DNA of 50,272 nt. Origin: Candidatus Kapaibacterium sp. Its GTDB lineage: Bacteria > Bacteroidota > Ignavibacteria > Kapaibacteriales > UBA4661. The notes under the pieces were generated by a model. The model saw only the letters and a program-made list of their open reading frames with translations. It made no database searches and was not told where the DNA came from. Positions 1 to 8,083 of this stretch are shown piece by piece (position 1 is the stretch's first letter; the number at the start of each line of letters is the position of its first letter). The DNA is taken from positions 1 through 50,272 of the forward strand of contig RDXM01000099.1 in the NCBI GenBank assembly GCA_004292595.1, written 5' to 3'. Position numbers and translations under genes: made by a program.

Positions 1-363
1 AATCCCGACGGACAACGCTACGGCTTTTTGATTGCGGGCGAAGCCTTCCAAAGCGCACGAAACGGTGGACAAGGCACAGAAAGCAGCACCGAAGCGGCAT
101 TGGAGGAAAACGGCGTAGAGACCGCATCACTACTGCGTTCTTATCCGAACCCAGCCACGGAGACAGTTTCGGTGGAAATGCCAGCGAGCTTGAAAGCGCG
201 TCGGTACTCGGTTGTCAATACGTTGGGTGAGGAAGTGTTAAGCGGCACAGTACAAGGCGATGAAGCACTGACGCTAGATGTACGGCGTTTGGTCAAGGGC
301 TTGTACACGGTGCGCGTGGTGGGTGCGTCGCGTGTGCGGGCAGCGCAGGTGATTGTTCGGTAA
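1..363 (+). CDS. C-terminal end of a secreted protein with T9SS type A sorting domain (partial)
   Basis: The reading frame is open from base 1 and stops at TAA 361-363, so the gene begins outside the window. About 120 residues are visible. A linker rich in E, S and T is followed by a roughly 80-residue domain beginning with the motif SYPNPATETVSVEMP, then VVNTLGEEVLSG, LDVRRLVKGLYTVRVVG and a final VIVR. This PNP...G.Y.V pattern is the usual type A C-terminal sorting signal recognised by the type IX secretion system, which exports cargo across the outer membrane and often anchors it on the surface. The function of the missing N-terminal part cannot be judged. The gene converges on dapD across a shared terminator hairpin. 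Confidence 0.85.
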   Translation, partial: NPDGQRYGFLIAGEAFQSARNGGQGTESSTEAALEENGVETASLLRSYPNPATETVSVEMPASLKARRYSVVNTLGEEVLSGTVQGDEALTLDVRRLVKGLYTVRVVGASRVRAAQVIVR

Positions 364-431
364 ATGTTTGAGATAATTGTGCGTAGGGGTATGCACAAAC
401 AGTACAGGGGAGTACGTCATTCATACAAACC

Positions 432-484
432 AACCGCCTTGAAAGCAGCAGAAATGCTTGGTTTCAAGGCGGTTTTATTTTTGC
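432..484. terminator. Bidirectional rho-independent terminator
   Basis: A 13-bp perfect inverted repeat (AACCGCCTTGAAA at 432-444 and its complement at 462-474) is followed on the plus strand by a T-rich tract. It lies between the convergent ends of the T9SS cargo gene (stop at 363) and dapD (stop at 512), so it probably serves both. Confidence 0.8.
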
Positions 485-511
485 TTGGCAGACTGTTTGG
501 TGTATGTTTTC

Positions 512-1339
512 CTAGCGCAACGCCTGTTCTAATGCGGTTTTTGCGTCGGTTTTATCGTCGCGGTATTTCACGATGATGGGCGCGTACACGCTGAGTCCAT
601 GCTGCTTGCCGAAGTCTGTTTCAAGGGGACGCGAACCACTCACTAACACTGCTCCTTCGGGAATCTCCAAGGGCGCATTGGGGCTTGCTTGCAGCACACG
701 TTCCTTCACGGCATCATAGACTTTTGTCGAAGCATTCAAAATCACGCCAGAGCTAAGAACCGAGCGGCTTTTCACAATCACGCCTTCGTAAATGCCGCAA
801 TTTCCGCCTATAAAAACATCATCTTCGACAATCACCGGACGCGCACCGGCTGGCTCCAGCACACCGCCAATTTGTGCGGCTGCCGAGAGATGAACGCGCT
901 TGCCGATTTGCGCACACGTTCCGACAAGCGCGTGGGAATCCACCATTGTTCCCTCGTCCACATATGCGCCGATGTTGATGTACATGGGCGGCATACAAAT
1001 CACGCCCTTCGCCACAAACGCGCCCGAGCGAATAGACGAGCCGCCCGGAACCACGCGCACACCGCTTTCGAGCGACATTTGCTTCATGGGAATGGTGTGT
1101 TTGTCGAAAAAGCGGAACGTGCCAGTGGACATATCCGCGACTTTGCCGTACTTGAAGCAGAGCAAAATGCCCTTTTTTACCCATGTATTTGCACGCCAGA
1201 TGCCATGCAAATCCTGCTCGGCAGCGCGGACTTTTCCTGCGTTCAATAATTGGAGTAATTCGCTGACAACAGGCATAATTTCTTGCTCTGAGGGTGCTGC
1301 CTCGGCACTGAGCAACTCAATTTGTTCTTGAAGGGTCAT
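512..1339 (-). CDS. dapD: 2,3,4,5-tetrahydropyridine-2,6-dicarboxylate N-succinyltransferase
   Basis: This cytoplasmic enzyme of the succinylase branch of lysine and meso-diaminopimelate synthesis transfers succinyl from succinyl-CoA to tetrahydrodipicolinate. The product is 275 residues, close to the 274 of E. coli DapD. An N-terminal helical part (MTLQEQIELLSAEAAP) precedes a left-handed beta-helix of hexapeptide repeats from about residue 95 to 215, including VPGGSSIRSGAFVAKGV, MYINIGAYVDEGTMVDSHA and VFIGGNCGIYEGVIV. The frame stays open upstream to 1588, but the ATG at 1337-1339 matches the family N-terminus exactly, so the longer form is rejected. No strong Shine-Dalgarno sequence is seen. 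The gene is divergent from tilS and convergent with the preceding cargo gene. No other dap genes are nearby. Confidence 0.95.
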   Translation of the reverse strand: MTLQEQIELLSAEAAPSEQEIMPVVSELLQLLNAGKVRAAEQDLHGIWRANTWVKKGILLCFKYGKVADMSTGTFRFFDKHTIPMKQMSLESGVRVVPGGSSIRSGAFVAKGVICMPPMYINIGAYVDEGTMVDSHALVGTCAQIGKRVHLSAAAQIGGVLEPAGARPVIVEDDVFIGGNCGIYEGVIVKSRSVLSSGVILNASTKVYDAVKERVLQASPNAPLEIPEGAVLVSGSRPLETDFGKQHGLSVYAPIIVKYRDDKTDAKTALEQALR

Positions 1340-1687
1340 AATGTATTTTTGCAAAAGGAGTTCACAAAATAGCGCGAAAGATGGAATAATCGTAAAAATT
1401 ACATGCTTGACGAGAAATTTGACAAGAAAATAATATAGCGGTTTTTTGTGCGGCAGCCAATGTTTTTTTGCTGCGCTTCTTCGCGCTCCAACAGAGCAAA
1501 TGCCCTTCTCTTGCTGCCTCCAAGCGTGTTCTTTTTTCGTTGGACAGGATGCGAGAAAAGCGCATATTTGCTGTTTACGAATTTTCACTCCTCAAGATAC
1601 ATCGTAACTGGTCAGGAAGTACGTTTTCCCAGAAAAGCGACAAGATTTTTTACGACAATTTTTGACGACAACCCCGCTTCACACTTC
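1340..1687. other. Divergent dapD-tilS intergenic region
   Basis: About 350 bases lie between the chosen starts of dapD (minus) and tilS (plus). The tilS frame remains open through here from a GTG at 1448, but the encoded peptide does not resemble TilS and is not favoured as coding. At 1604-1616 there is a 13-mer, GTAACTGGTCAGG, identical to the terminus of the MITE-like element at 47.5 kb. Promoters for both genes are expected here but none was recognised with confidence. Confidence 0.5.
1604..1616 (+). repeat. Solo copy of a family C element terminus
   Basis: The 13-mer GTAACTGGTCAGG is identical to the left end of the MITE-like element at 47505. No partner terminus or GATGAAGATGAT core is seen within 300 bases. 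It may be the remnant of a decayed or excised element, or a chance or functional site. It lies 72 bases before the preferred tilS start. Confidence 0.4.
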
Positions 1688-4219
1688 ATGGCACGACGCA
1701 CCTTACAACGTACCCAACGCAGCATCCCGCCTCGCTTTCGGGGCAATGCACACGCTCCTGCACACGCTCATCCGTCGCATCCACACCCCGACGACCATGA
1801 CCATGGGCAAAACCCGCGCCGCGCCAATCCACGCGCCTTCCAGCCGCCTCGCGGAGAGCAGTATGCGCAGCACGACGCACCACGCTTCGGTCCGCCACCA
1901 CCACGAGGCGCATCACAGCGAGGAACATCACAGCGAGGAACATCACAACGGGGAACGCCACCACGCTCTGCGGCGCGTCCTAGCGGCAGTGGCTCAAGTG
2001 CGCCCGCGTCGCAGTCCAACGCGCCGAGAAATGCTCCATCGCTCCACCCAAGCACATCCGCATCAAGCTCCGCATCAAACAAAATTGCGGCGAAAAAGCC
2101 TACTGCCAAGAAAACAAGTACTGGCAGAATTGCGCCACCTGCTCCTCCGCGAGAACCGAGCGTTTATGAGCTTTTTGCGGTACAGGAAAATCAGCGTTTA
2201 TATGTGAATGATGTGCCAAGCAATTCTTTCCACGATAGCATTGATGAGTTTTCTACGGAAAAGTACTACGAACAAGCCTTAGCGCAGCATATCGGCATCG
2301 CTAGTCCGAATGCGTTGGCGTTGCCGTTTGTGTACCTTCCTAATGTTGAAGAAGTAACCGAAGAGGATGCTGCCGATGCCGAGCAAGCAGAGTCGCAGAC
2401 AAGTGCGCCCGAAAGACCCAGTATTGGTGAGCCTTTGCGCCGCATGAGCCAAGTTTTTCGTGCGGAAGAATCGCCCGAAAACCGCAGTCCGTTTGGTGAT
2501 ATTATTACCAGCGTTGAAGAAATTATGCGTGCGAAAAATGGCGGACGCTATATGCCACCGCCCAGAGAGCGCGTCCTTACTGATGCCGACCGCGAACAAG
2601 CTCACAAACACTACGCACAACGTGTGGTGCTGCATCCAGCGACAACCGTGCGCTACTTTGTGCCGCCGAATCCGAACTTTTCCCACAACGACCGCCGGCG
2701 TGGGCGCAATAAGTCTGCGACGGAATTTCCCGCCGCCATTCCCAAAGAAGGCATTTTCGACGCGCTGCCCGTAGAAACACAGGTTTTCTATGACAAAGTG
2801 CAGTCGTACCTCAGCAACAATGCGCTTTTGGCGCGTGGCTCGACGATTATTGTGGCAGTGAGTGGTGGCGTGGATTCCGTTACGCTTTTGGATATGCTCG
2901 TCAAGCTCCAGAAGACGCATAAATACAAGATTATCGTGCTGCATTTCAATCACCGTTTGCGTGGCAGTGAATCCGAAACGGATGAATATTTTGTCCGCGA
3001 AACGGCAAAACGTTACGGGTTGCCCTGCTACGTGGCGGCAGCGGACATCGGCTTGGTTTCTCGGCGCGAGCATCTTTCGCAAGAACACGCCGCACGGGAA
3101 TTACGCTACAACGCAATGGAGTTTCTCTCGCGCAAACTGAGTGCTGACGCGGTCTGCACGGCACACACGCAGAATGATTCCGTCGAAACACTCTTGCTGA
3201 ATTTGCTGCGCGGCTCAGGACTGGCGGGGCTTTCGGGCATTCCGAGCGAGCGGGCGTTTGGCGGACAAGGAAAAGTGATTCGCCCACTGTTGAACATGAA
3301 AAAAGCAGATTTGATGCGCTATGCAGAGCTGCGTACTCTTTCGTGGCGCGAGGATTCGTCTAATACCTTAACGCAGTTTACGCGGAATAAAATTCGGCAT
3401 ACCTTGCTGCCGCAGTTGGAAAGCGAGTATTCATCAGGTATTGTGGATGTTTTAGCTCGCACAGCGCATATTCTTTCTGGCGCGGACGACCTCGTGAGGG
3501 AAACTGTTGAGCGACTTTTTCCGTATGTTCTTGTGCAGGACGACACGCAGCCCTACATCGCGCTTCGCATCTCGGCTTTGCGCTTGCATTCGCCCTTTTT
3601 GCAGAGCGAGCTTCTTCGTCGCGCCGTGCAGAAGCGTTTTCATCTTGCCTTGCCGTTCGATGCCGTTGAGCGTCTGTTCGCCTTGTGCAATGCCGAAACG
3701 GGCGCGAAAGCTGACCTCACACGGAATTACTTCGCCGTGCGCGACCGCGATTTGCTCATGATTTCCGAACGCATTCCCGTTACCGATTTGAATGCGCGGG
3801 TGGAGAAAAACAGTCAGTACGATTTTGGTGGGTGGCGCATTTTTCTTGATGAAATTGACCGAAAAAATGTGAAATTTACTTCCGACCCCGCCGTAGAGTT
3901 CTTCGACAGCGAGCGGCTTCCCTACCGCATGACGCTCCGCAAATGGCAAGCCGGCGACGTGTTCACGCCATTGGGGATGAAAGGCACGATGAAAGTGAGC
4001 GATTTCCTCACCAATTCCAAAATCTCCTTTTTCAATCGTCAGCACATTCTCGCGCTGACCGCGATGCAGGAAGATGGCGAGAAACTCGTGTGGCTCTGCG
4101 GTCTGCGCTTGAATGAGGAATTTAAGGTGCAGCCCACAACGCGGCGCGTGTTGCGTGTGGAATTCCGCCGCCCGAAATTGCCCACTCCGCGCATTGTCGA
4201 AGCGGAAGATGAGGAATAA
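1688..4219 (+). CDS. tilS: tRNA(Ile)-lysidine synthase with long disordered N-terminal extension
   Basis: TilS uses ATP and lysine to convert C34 of the CAU-anticodon tRNA-Ile to lysidine, so that it reads AUA. The ATP PP-loop motif SGGVDS is at about residues 392-397, followed by HFNHRLRG, the DAVCTAHTQNDSVETLLLNLLRG stretch (quoted in part), and a C-terminal TilS domain (RKWQAGDVFTPLGMKGTMK). From the PP-loop to the end is about 450 residues, a complete enzyme. It is preceded by about 390 residues not found in ordinary TilS (E. coli 432 in total). These are a His/Pro/Asp-rich start (HAPAHAHPSHPHPDDHDHG), a three-fold SQRGT repeat, Ser/Ala/Lys-rich low complexity, then an acidic, more complex section. 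I chose ATG 1688. The frame extends further to a GTG at 1448 without supporting similarity. The true start is uncertain and a start much closer to the core cannot be excluded. Confidence 0.9.
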   Translation: MARRTLQRTQRSIPPRFRGNAHAPAHAHPSHPHPDDHDHGQNPRRANPRAFQPPRGEQYAQHDAPRFGPPPPRGASQRGTSQRGTSQRGTPPRSAARPSGSGSSAPASQSNAPRNAPSLHPSTSASSSASNKIAAKKPTAKKTSTGRIAPPAPPREPSVYELFAVQENQRLYVNDVPSNSFHDSIDEFSTEKYYEQALAQHIGIASPNALALPFVYLPNVEEVTEEDAADAEQAESQTSAPERPSIGEPLRRMSQVFRAEESPENRSPFGDIITSVEEIMRAKNGGRYMPPPRERVLTDADREQAHKHYAQRVVLHPATTVRYFVPPNPNFSHNDRRRGRNKSATEFPAAIPKEGIFDALPVETQVFYDKVQSYLSNNALLARGSTIIVAVSGGVDSVTLLDMLVKLQKTHKYKIIVLHFNHRLRGSESETDEYFVRETAKRYGLPCYVAAADIGLVSRREHLSQEHAARELRYNAMEFLSRKLSADAVCTAHTQNDSVETLLLNLLRGSGLAGLSGIPSERAFGGQGKVIRPLLNMKKADLMRYAELRTLSWREDSSNTLTQFTRNKIRHTLLPQLESEYSSGIVDVLARTAHILSGADDLVRETVERLFPYVLVQDDTQPYIALRISALRLHSPFLQSELLRRAVQKRFHLALPFDAVERLFALCNAETGAKADLTRNYFAVRDRDLLMISERIPVTDLNARVEKNSQYDFGGWRIFLDEIDRKNVKFTSDPAVEFFDSERLPYRMTLRKWQAGDVFTPLGMKGTMKVSDFLTNSKISFFNRQHILALTAMQEDGEKLVWLCGLRLNEEFKVQPTTRRVLRVEFRRPKLPTPRIVEAEDEE
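1910..1954 (+). repeat. 15-bp tandem repeat, three units, inside tilS extension
   Basis: Three successive units of the form ACATCACAGCGAGGA (the first and third slightly diverged) encode the repeated pentapeptide SQRGT in the disordered part of the tilS N-terminal extension. In-frame units suggest local slippage expansion. Confidence 0.85.
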
Positions 4220-4272
4220 TGCGGTTTGTAGAAGATGTTGTTTTGGATTTTCTCATTTTTTAAGGATGCGCC

Positions 4273-4485
4273 ATGATTCATGTAAGCGATTTATCCGAAC
4301 CCTACGACCCGATTGCAGCACAGATTGATGATTTGTTCAATAGTCCTGCGCCGTCGGATATGAAACTTGTCCCCATCAGCGATGAAGAAGTGAAAACGCT
4401 GATGACGCTTTCCCCCGCAGAGCAGAAAACCATGATGCAAAAGATTTATGCACAAGGAATTAAAAGTGAAGGACAGGCACAATGA
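4273..4485 (+). CDS. Small protein of unknown function, first of an overlapping pair
   Basis: This is a 70-residue acidic protein with no family I recognise. An ATG at 4273 is preceded by AAGGA at 4263-4267, a reasonable ribosome binding site. The sequence begins MIHVSDLSEPYDPIAAQIDD and ends in a helical-looking segment (SPAEQKTMMQKIYAQG). No signal peptide or membrane segment is seen. Its stop overlaps the start of the next ORF in ATGA (4482-4485), so the two are probably translationally coupled. It lies about 50 bases after tilS and could be co-transcribed with it. The tight pair of small ORFs resembles toxin-antitoxin or other two-component small modules in layout only. No toxin fold was recognised. 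Confidence 0.75.
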   Translation: MIHVSDLSEPYDPIAAQIDDLFNSPAPSDMKLVPISDEEVKTLMTLSPAEQKTMMQKIYAQGIKSEGQAQ

Positions 4486-4754
4486 ATAATTCTGTGCGTG
4501 AAATATTGATGATTGTCAACGGTTTCTCTAAAGAAGGAATTATCCTTGTTTTTGGTGTCAATGCGCTTGATTCCATCCAAGAAATTGCGAACGATTATTC
4601 GGTCATGTTTGTAATGATGATTATCGTAAAAGCATACAAATTTTTACGTGATGAACGCAGATTCGACGATGTTTATGTAGCTGATTATGAAGGATTTACA
4701 ATTACGTGCAGTTTATACAAGAATCGTATTTTTGAAATTACCTTTCTACGCTAA
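4482..4754 (+). CDS. Small protein of unknown function, second of an overlapping pair
   Basis: This 90-residue protein starts in the ATGA overlap with the preceding ORF. The sequence has a hydrophobic middle (YSVMFVMMIIVKAYKFL) that could be a buried helix or a weak membrane segment, then a polar C-terminal half with beta-like character (FDDVYVADYEGFTITCSLY). No catalytic motif was recognised. Codon composition is more A/T-rich than that of the neighbouring tilS and ftsH. It ends about 50 bases before hpt. The gene call rests on the coupled overlap and length, not on similarity. Confidence 0.7.
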   Translation: MNNSVREILMIVNGFSKEGIILVFGVNALDSIQEIANDYSVMFVMMIIVKAYKFLRDERRFDDVYVADYEGFTITCSLYKNRIFEITFLR

Positions 4755-4802
4755 CTTGTCGTTATTCCGTTCATCTACAACAAGATTTTCAAAGGAAATA
4801 TA

Positions 4803-5348
4803 ATGACCGAACACATTCAATTACACGATAAACGCTTCAAAAAATTTATCAGCAAAGAAGAAATTGATGCAGTAAACAAGCGGCTTGGCGAGCAAATGAC
4901 AAACGATTACAATGGAAACGAGGTTGTCTTCGTCATAGTGCTTAAAGGCAGTGTCCTTTTTGCGACGGATGTCATTCGCCATGTGCATTTGAACTGCACA
5001 CTAGAGTTTCTTCGTGCCGAAAGCTACGGCGCGGAAATGCACTCTTCTGGCAAGGTAAAAGTAGCGCACTATACGGGCGTTGATATTCGCGGCAAACACG
5101 TGATTGTCTTGGAAGATATTGTCGATACGGGCTTAACGATTAAGGAAATCCTCGCGCACTTAGAAACGATGCAGCCCGCCTCGCTCAAAATCGCAACACT
5201 ATTTTTGAAGCCCGAAGTCTGCAAAGGGACGGTCGAAACGCACTACGTTGGTTTTGAAATTTCCCCCTTGTTTATCGTTGGCTATGGCTTGGATTACAAC
5301 GAAATCGGACGTAATCTCGCCGATGTGTATGTTTTGGACAATGAGTGA
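4803..5348 (+). CDS. hpt: Hypoxanthine phosphoribosyltransferase
   Basis: This cytoplasmic purine salvage enzyme joins hypoxanthine or guanine to PRPP, giving IMP or GMP. At 181 residues it matches the usual HPRT length. The PRPP-binding loop VLEDIVDTGLT is at about residues 102-112. The preceding VIVLKGSVLFATDVI (about 44-58) is the conserved beta-strand and LKG loop, and FLRAESYGAEMHSSGKV is the flexible active-site loop. The ATG at 4803 follows AAAGGAAAT, a good ribosome binding site. It sits between the small ORF pair and ftsH, an order in which hpt and ftsH are neighbours, as in many bacteria. Confidence 0.95.
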   Translation: MTEHIQLHDKRFKKFISKEEIDAVNKRLGEQMTNDYNGNEVVFVIVLKGSVLFATDVIRHVHLNCTLEFLRAESYGAEMHSSGKVKVAHYTGVDIRGKHVIVLEDIVDTGLTIKEILAHLETMQPASLKIATLFLKPEVCKGTVETHYVGFEISPLFIVGYGLDYNEIGRNLADVYVLDNE

Positions 5349-5350
5349 AA

Positions 5351-5439
5351 GAAAGGATGAAATCTGAGGGATGAAGTTTGAAGGCTTTGAGACCTCATTC
5401 TCCATTCTTCTACCTTTCAGCCCTCATATTTCATCCTTC
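5351..5439. repeat. Imperfect inverted repeat between hpt and ftsH
   Basis: The left arm GAAAGGATGAAATCTGAGGG (5351-5370) and the right arm CCCTCATATTTCATCCTTC (5421-5439) are complementary with one or two mismatches and enclose about 50 bases. A related sequence (AAGGATGAAATGTGAGG) occurs just after the 1045-residue cargo gene near 19465. It may form a terminator-like hairpin for hpt, but no T-run follows. Confidence 0.55.
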
Positions 5440-5537
5440 ATCCCTTGACTTTAATTTATTACTCTCGTTTTTTATTTCACACCCCAGAGCAATTCTGTCT
5501 TGAACACAAGATGTGATGCGCTTTGTAGCGTGTCTCC

Positions 5538-5545
5538 AAAGGAGA
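5538..5545 (+). promoter_or_regulatory. Strong Shine-Dalgarno sequence deciding the ftsH start
   Basis: AAAGGAGA lies about six bases before ATG 5551. It supports this start over the in-frame ATG at 5500, which has no such site. Confidence 0.75.
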
Positions 5546-5550
5546 AACAA

Positions 5551-7611
5551 ATGGCGGCAGACGAACGCAAAAACAATAACAACACCGACCCGAAGAAGCC
5601 TTCGCGCCAGCAAAATCGCCCCAAGAACAACATGGGCGGTTTTCGCAATGGGAATAATGGCGATGAATCTGGCGCAGGAAAAGTAATGCGCACGGCGATG
5701 ATTTGGCTTTTTATTTTCGGCTTTGTCGTAGTGATGTATATGCTCGTGAGCAACGGGCAACAGTCCGAAATTGGTGTTTCCTACACCGAATACAAGCAGT
5801 TTTTGGAAGCAGGAAAAATCGAATCGGCGGTGATTAAAAAATCGCAGTTGAACGATTTTGTGTTTCATGGAACATTGCGCGAAAAAATCAGCATTTTGAA
5901 AAACAATAACCAAGTGGAAGTACAGAAATTCTTCACGCGCTTGGGTGTGTTGGATTCCGACACCGAAAAAGCATGGGCAGAAAAGAACATCACGTGGCGA
6001 TACGAAGAAGGCGACAGCCAATGGATGAGTTGGGTGATTTCCCTGCTTCCTTGGGCAGTGCTGATTGGCGTGTATTTCTTCGTCATGCGACGAATGCAAG
6101 GCGGCGGCGGACCAGGCGGAACACGCGGTATTTTCTCGTTCGGACGCTCTCGCGCTCGGCTTGTTAATGAAAATGCAAAGAAAGTTACCTTCGATGACGT
6201 AGCTGGCGCAGACGAAGCAAAATATGAATTGGAAGAAATTATTGAATTCCTCCGCGACCCGCAGAAATTCGAGCGTTTGGGCGGTAAAATCCCGCACGGC
6301 GTTCTCATGCTCGGACCTCCAGGCACAGGCAAAACCTTGCTTGCACGGGCAGTTGCAGGCGAAGCAGATGTGCCGTTCTTCAGCATTTCTGGCGCGGATT
6401 TCGTAGAAATGTTCGTCGGCGTTGGCGCGAGCCGCGTCCGTGATTTGTTCGAGCAAGCAAAGCGCAATGCGCCGTGTATCATTTTCATTGATGAGATTGA
6501 TGCGGTTGGTCGTCATCGCGGTGCAGGCTTGGGCGGCGGACACGATGAGCGCGAACAAACCCTCAATCAGTTGCTTGTGGAAATGGACGGCTTCGAGCAA
6601 AATAGCGGCATCATCGTCATTGCAGCAACAAACCGCGCCGATGTGCTTGACCCCGCGCTTTTGCGTCCAGGACGCTTCGACCGCCAAGTGGTGGTGGACA
6701 GACCCGATGTACGCGGACGTGCAGGTATTTTGCGGGTTCACTCGCGCAATATTCCGCTCGCGCCCGATGTTGATTTGGAAATTATTGCTCGCGGTACGCC
6801 TGGCTTGTCTGGTGCGGACTTGGCAAATCTTCTGAACGAGGCTGCTCTCTACGCTGCTCGGCGCAGCAACGAAGTGGTAACCATGGACGACATCGAAAGC
6901 GCGAAAGATAAAGTGCTGATGGGCGTTGAGCGCAAAAGCATGGTCATTTCCGACAAAGAAAAAGAAGTAACCGCCTACCACGAAATGGGACACGCACTTG
7001 CTGGCAAGCTGCTTCCCTACAGCGACCCTGTACATAAAGTGACGATTATTCCGCGTGGTCGTGCGCTTGGCATTACCTCATATGTTCCGACCGAAGATGC
7101 ACACACGTATTCGCGAGAATATCTCGAAACACGTCTTGTAACCTTGCTCGCAGGACGCGCGGCAGAACTCATTGTCTTTAATCAACTCACCACGGGCGCA
7201 GGCAACGACATTGAGCGAACAACGATGCTTGCCCGCAAAATGGTCTGCGAATGGGGCATGAGCGAGAAAGTTGGTCCGCTGAACTTTGCGAACAAAGATG
7301 AAGAGGTGTTTCTTGCCCGCGAAGTCTCGCACCCGCGCCAACACAGCGAGGAAACATCGCGCATGATTGACGAGGAAATTCGCCGCATTGTCACCGAATC
7401 CATGAAAAAAGCAGAAAATCTTTTGCGCGAAAACGTGGATATGCTGCACAAAACCTCGAAGATTCTGCTTGAACGCGAAACGCTGGATGCGGCAGAACTG
7501 GATATGATTATGCGTGGTGAAGAATTGCCGCCAGTGGCAGCGAAAATCACCTCGAAAGAGCATCCATCTTCACAAAATGGTGTAAATGCGAGCGAAACGC
7601 CGAGCGCGTAA
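5551..7611 (+). CDS. ftsH: ATP-dependent zinc metalloprotease FtsH
   Basis: This is a membrane-anchored AAA+ protease that extracts and degrades membrane and short-lived cytosolic proteins as a hexamer. The product is 686 residues. An Asn/Lys-rich cytosolic leader (1-45) is followed by TM1 about 50-66 ([16 protein letters not shown]), a periplasmic domain about 70-155, and TM2 about 161-180. The AAA module has Walker A GPPGTGKT (255-262), Walker B IIFIDEID (310-317) and the second region of homology RPGRFDRQ (372-379). The protease domain has HEMGH (477-481) with a probable third zinc ligand D553 in GNDIE. All catalytic residues are present. The polar leader is longer than in E. coli FtsH. 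A long gap follows before the next terminator at 7872. Confidence 0.97.
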   Translation: MAADERKNNNNTDPKKPSRQQNRPKNNMGGFRNGNNGDESGAGKVMRTAMIWLFIFGFVVVMYMLVSNGQQSEIGVSYTEYKQFLEAGKIESAVIKKSQLNDFVFHGTLREKISILKNNNQVEVQKFFTRLGVLDSDTEKAWAEKNITWRYEEGDSQWMSWVISLLPWAVLIGVYFFVMRRMQGGGGPGGTRGIFSFGRSRARLVNENAKKVTFDDVAGADEAKYELEEIIEFLRDPQKFERLGGKIPHGVLMLGPPGTGKTLLARAVAGEADVPFFSISGADFVEMFVGVGASRVRDLFEQAKRNAPCIIFIDEIDAVGRHRGAGLGGGHDEREQTLNQLLVEMDGFEQNSGIIVIAATNRADVLDPALLRPGRFDRQVVVDRPDVRGRAGILRVHSRNIPLAPDVDLEIIARGTPGLSGADLANLLNEAALYAARRSNEVVTMDDIESAKDKVLMGVERKSMVISDKEKEVTAYHEMGHALAGKLLPYSDPVHKVTIIPRGRALGITSYVPTEDAHTYSREYLETRLVTLLAGRAAELIVFNQLTTGAGNDIERTTMLARKMVCEWGMSEKVGPLNFANKDEEVFLAREVSHPRQHSEETSRMIDEEIRRIVTESMKKAENLLRENVDMLHKTSKILLERETLDAAELDMIMRGEELPPVAAKITSKEHPSSQNGVNASETPSA

Positions 7612-7871
7612 GTTCTTTATTACAAATTGCTTGTAAAATCCATTTGTAAAACCTTGAAATTTTGAGCATATTTTAAGCACCTCAAGTATTCGCTCAAAAC
7701 ATTGATATTTCTTTTGATTTTTATGCTTTCTTCAGTATCACACATCGTTTTCCGCATGGAAATTATTCGTGAAAGCGGCGCAGCTTCGCCCTTTTACGGT
7801 GCTTTCTTTTTTTACGGTGTTACCTAATGCGGGACGGCGAGTGTGATATTTTTCGATAAAAATTTCTCAAC

Positions 7872-7906
7872 GTCCCGCAATCAGACCGATTGCGGGACTT
7901 TTTTTT
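7872..7906 (+). terminator. Rho-independent terminator
   Basis: An 11-bp perfect stem GTCCCGCAATC / GATTGCGGGAC with a 5-base loop is followed by eight T residues. It is placed to end transcription from ftsH. Confidence 0.9.
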
Positions 7907-7940
7907 GGTGGTATTTTCTTTGTCAGGTTCTGAAAACAGG

Positions 7941-8020
7941 TAGTGGCACAGACATTCTTGTCTGTGTTCGTCGCCTGAAGACCGCACCAACACTCACAGA
8001 CAAGAATGTCTGTGCCACTA
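7941..8020. repeat. Family A palindromic repeat, copy 1 (double hairpin)
   Basis: Two 26-base arms, each beginning or ending in TAGTGGCACAGAC, are perfect reverse complements separated by about 28 bases. Each arm is itself a hairpin (CAGAC, six bases, GTCTG). Copies with the same layout occur at 23539, 26288 and 26827, and a related single hairpin at 28153. Confidence 0.9.
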
Positions 8021-8083
8021 TTGAAAAGAGTTTGCTGTGATACTGAATAATCAAATTTTCCCAATGATGTTGCTTCAGAGACT

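Larger units (their letters stand above)
7612..8083. other. Intergenic region between ftsH and the DNA methyltransferase
   Basis: These 470 bases hold no convincing gene. The first 250 bases are A/T-rich without a recognised feature. Then come a terminator (7872-7906) and a family A palindromic repeat (7941-8020). Confidence 0.6.

Noticed and set aside
1448-1687. Extending tilS to the upstream GTG at 1448
   Set aside because: The extra 80 residues have no similarity to TilS and lie where the dapD/tilS promoters are expected.
4273-4754. Toxin-antitoxin annotation for the small ORF pair
   Set aside because: Only the overlap and size fit; neither protein shows a known toxin or antitoxin motif.
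5431-7035. 534-residue open frame on the minus strand
   Set aside because: It lies wholly antisense to ftsH, is rich in His, Phe and Cys as expected for a complement of coding sequence, and has no recognisable motif.
7941-8020. Possible CRISPR repeat
   Set aside because: The palindromic units are scattered over 20 kb with no regular spacing, no spacers and no cas genes.
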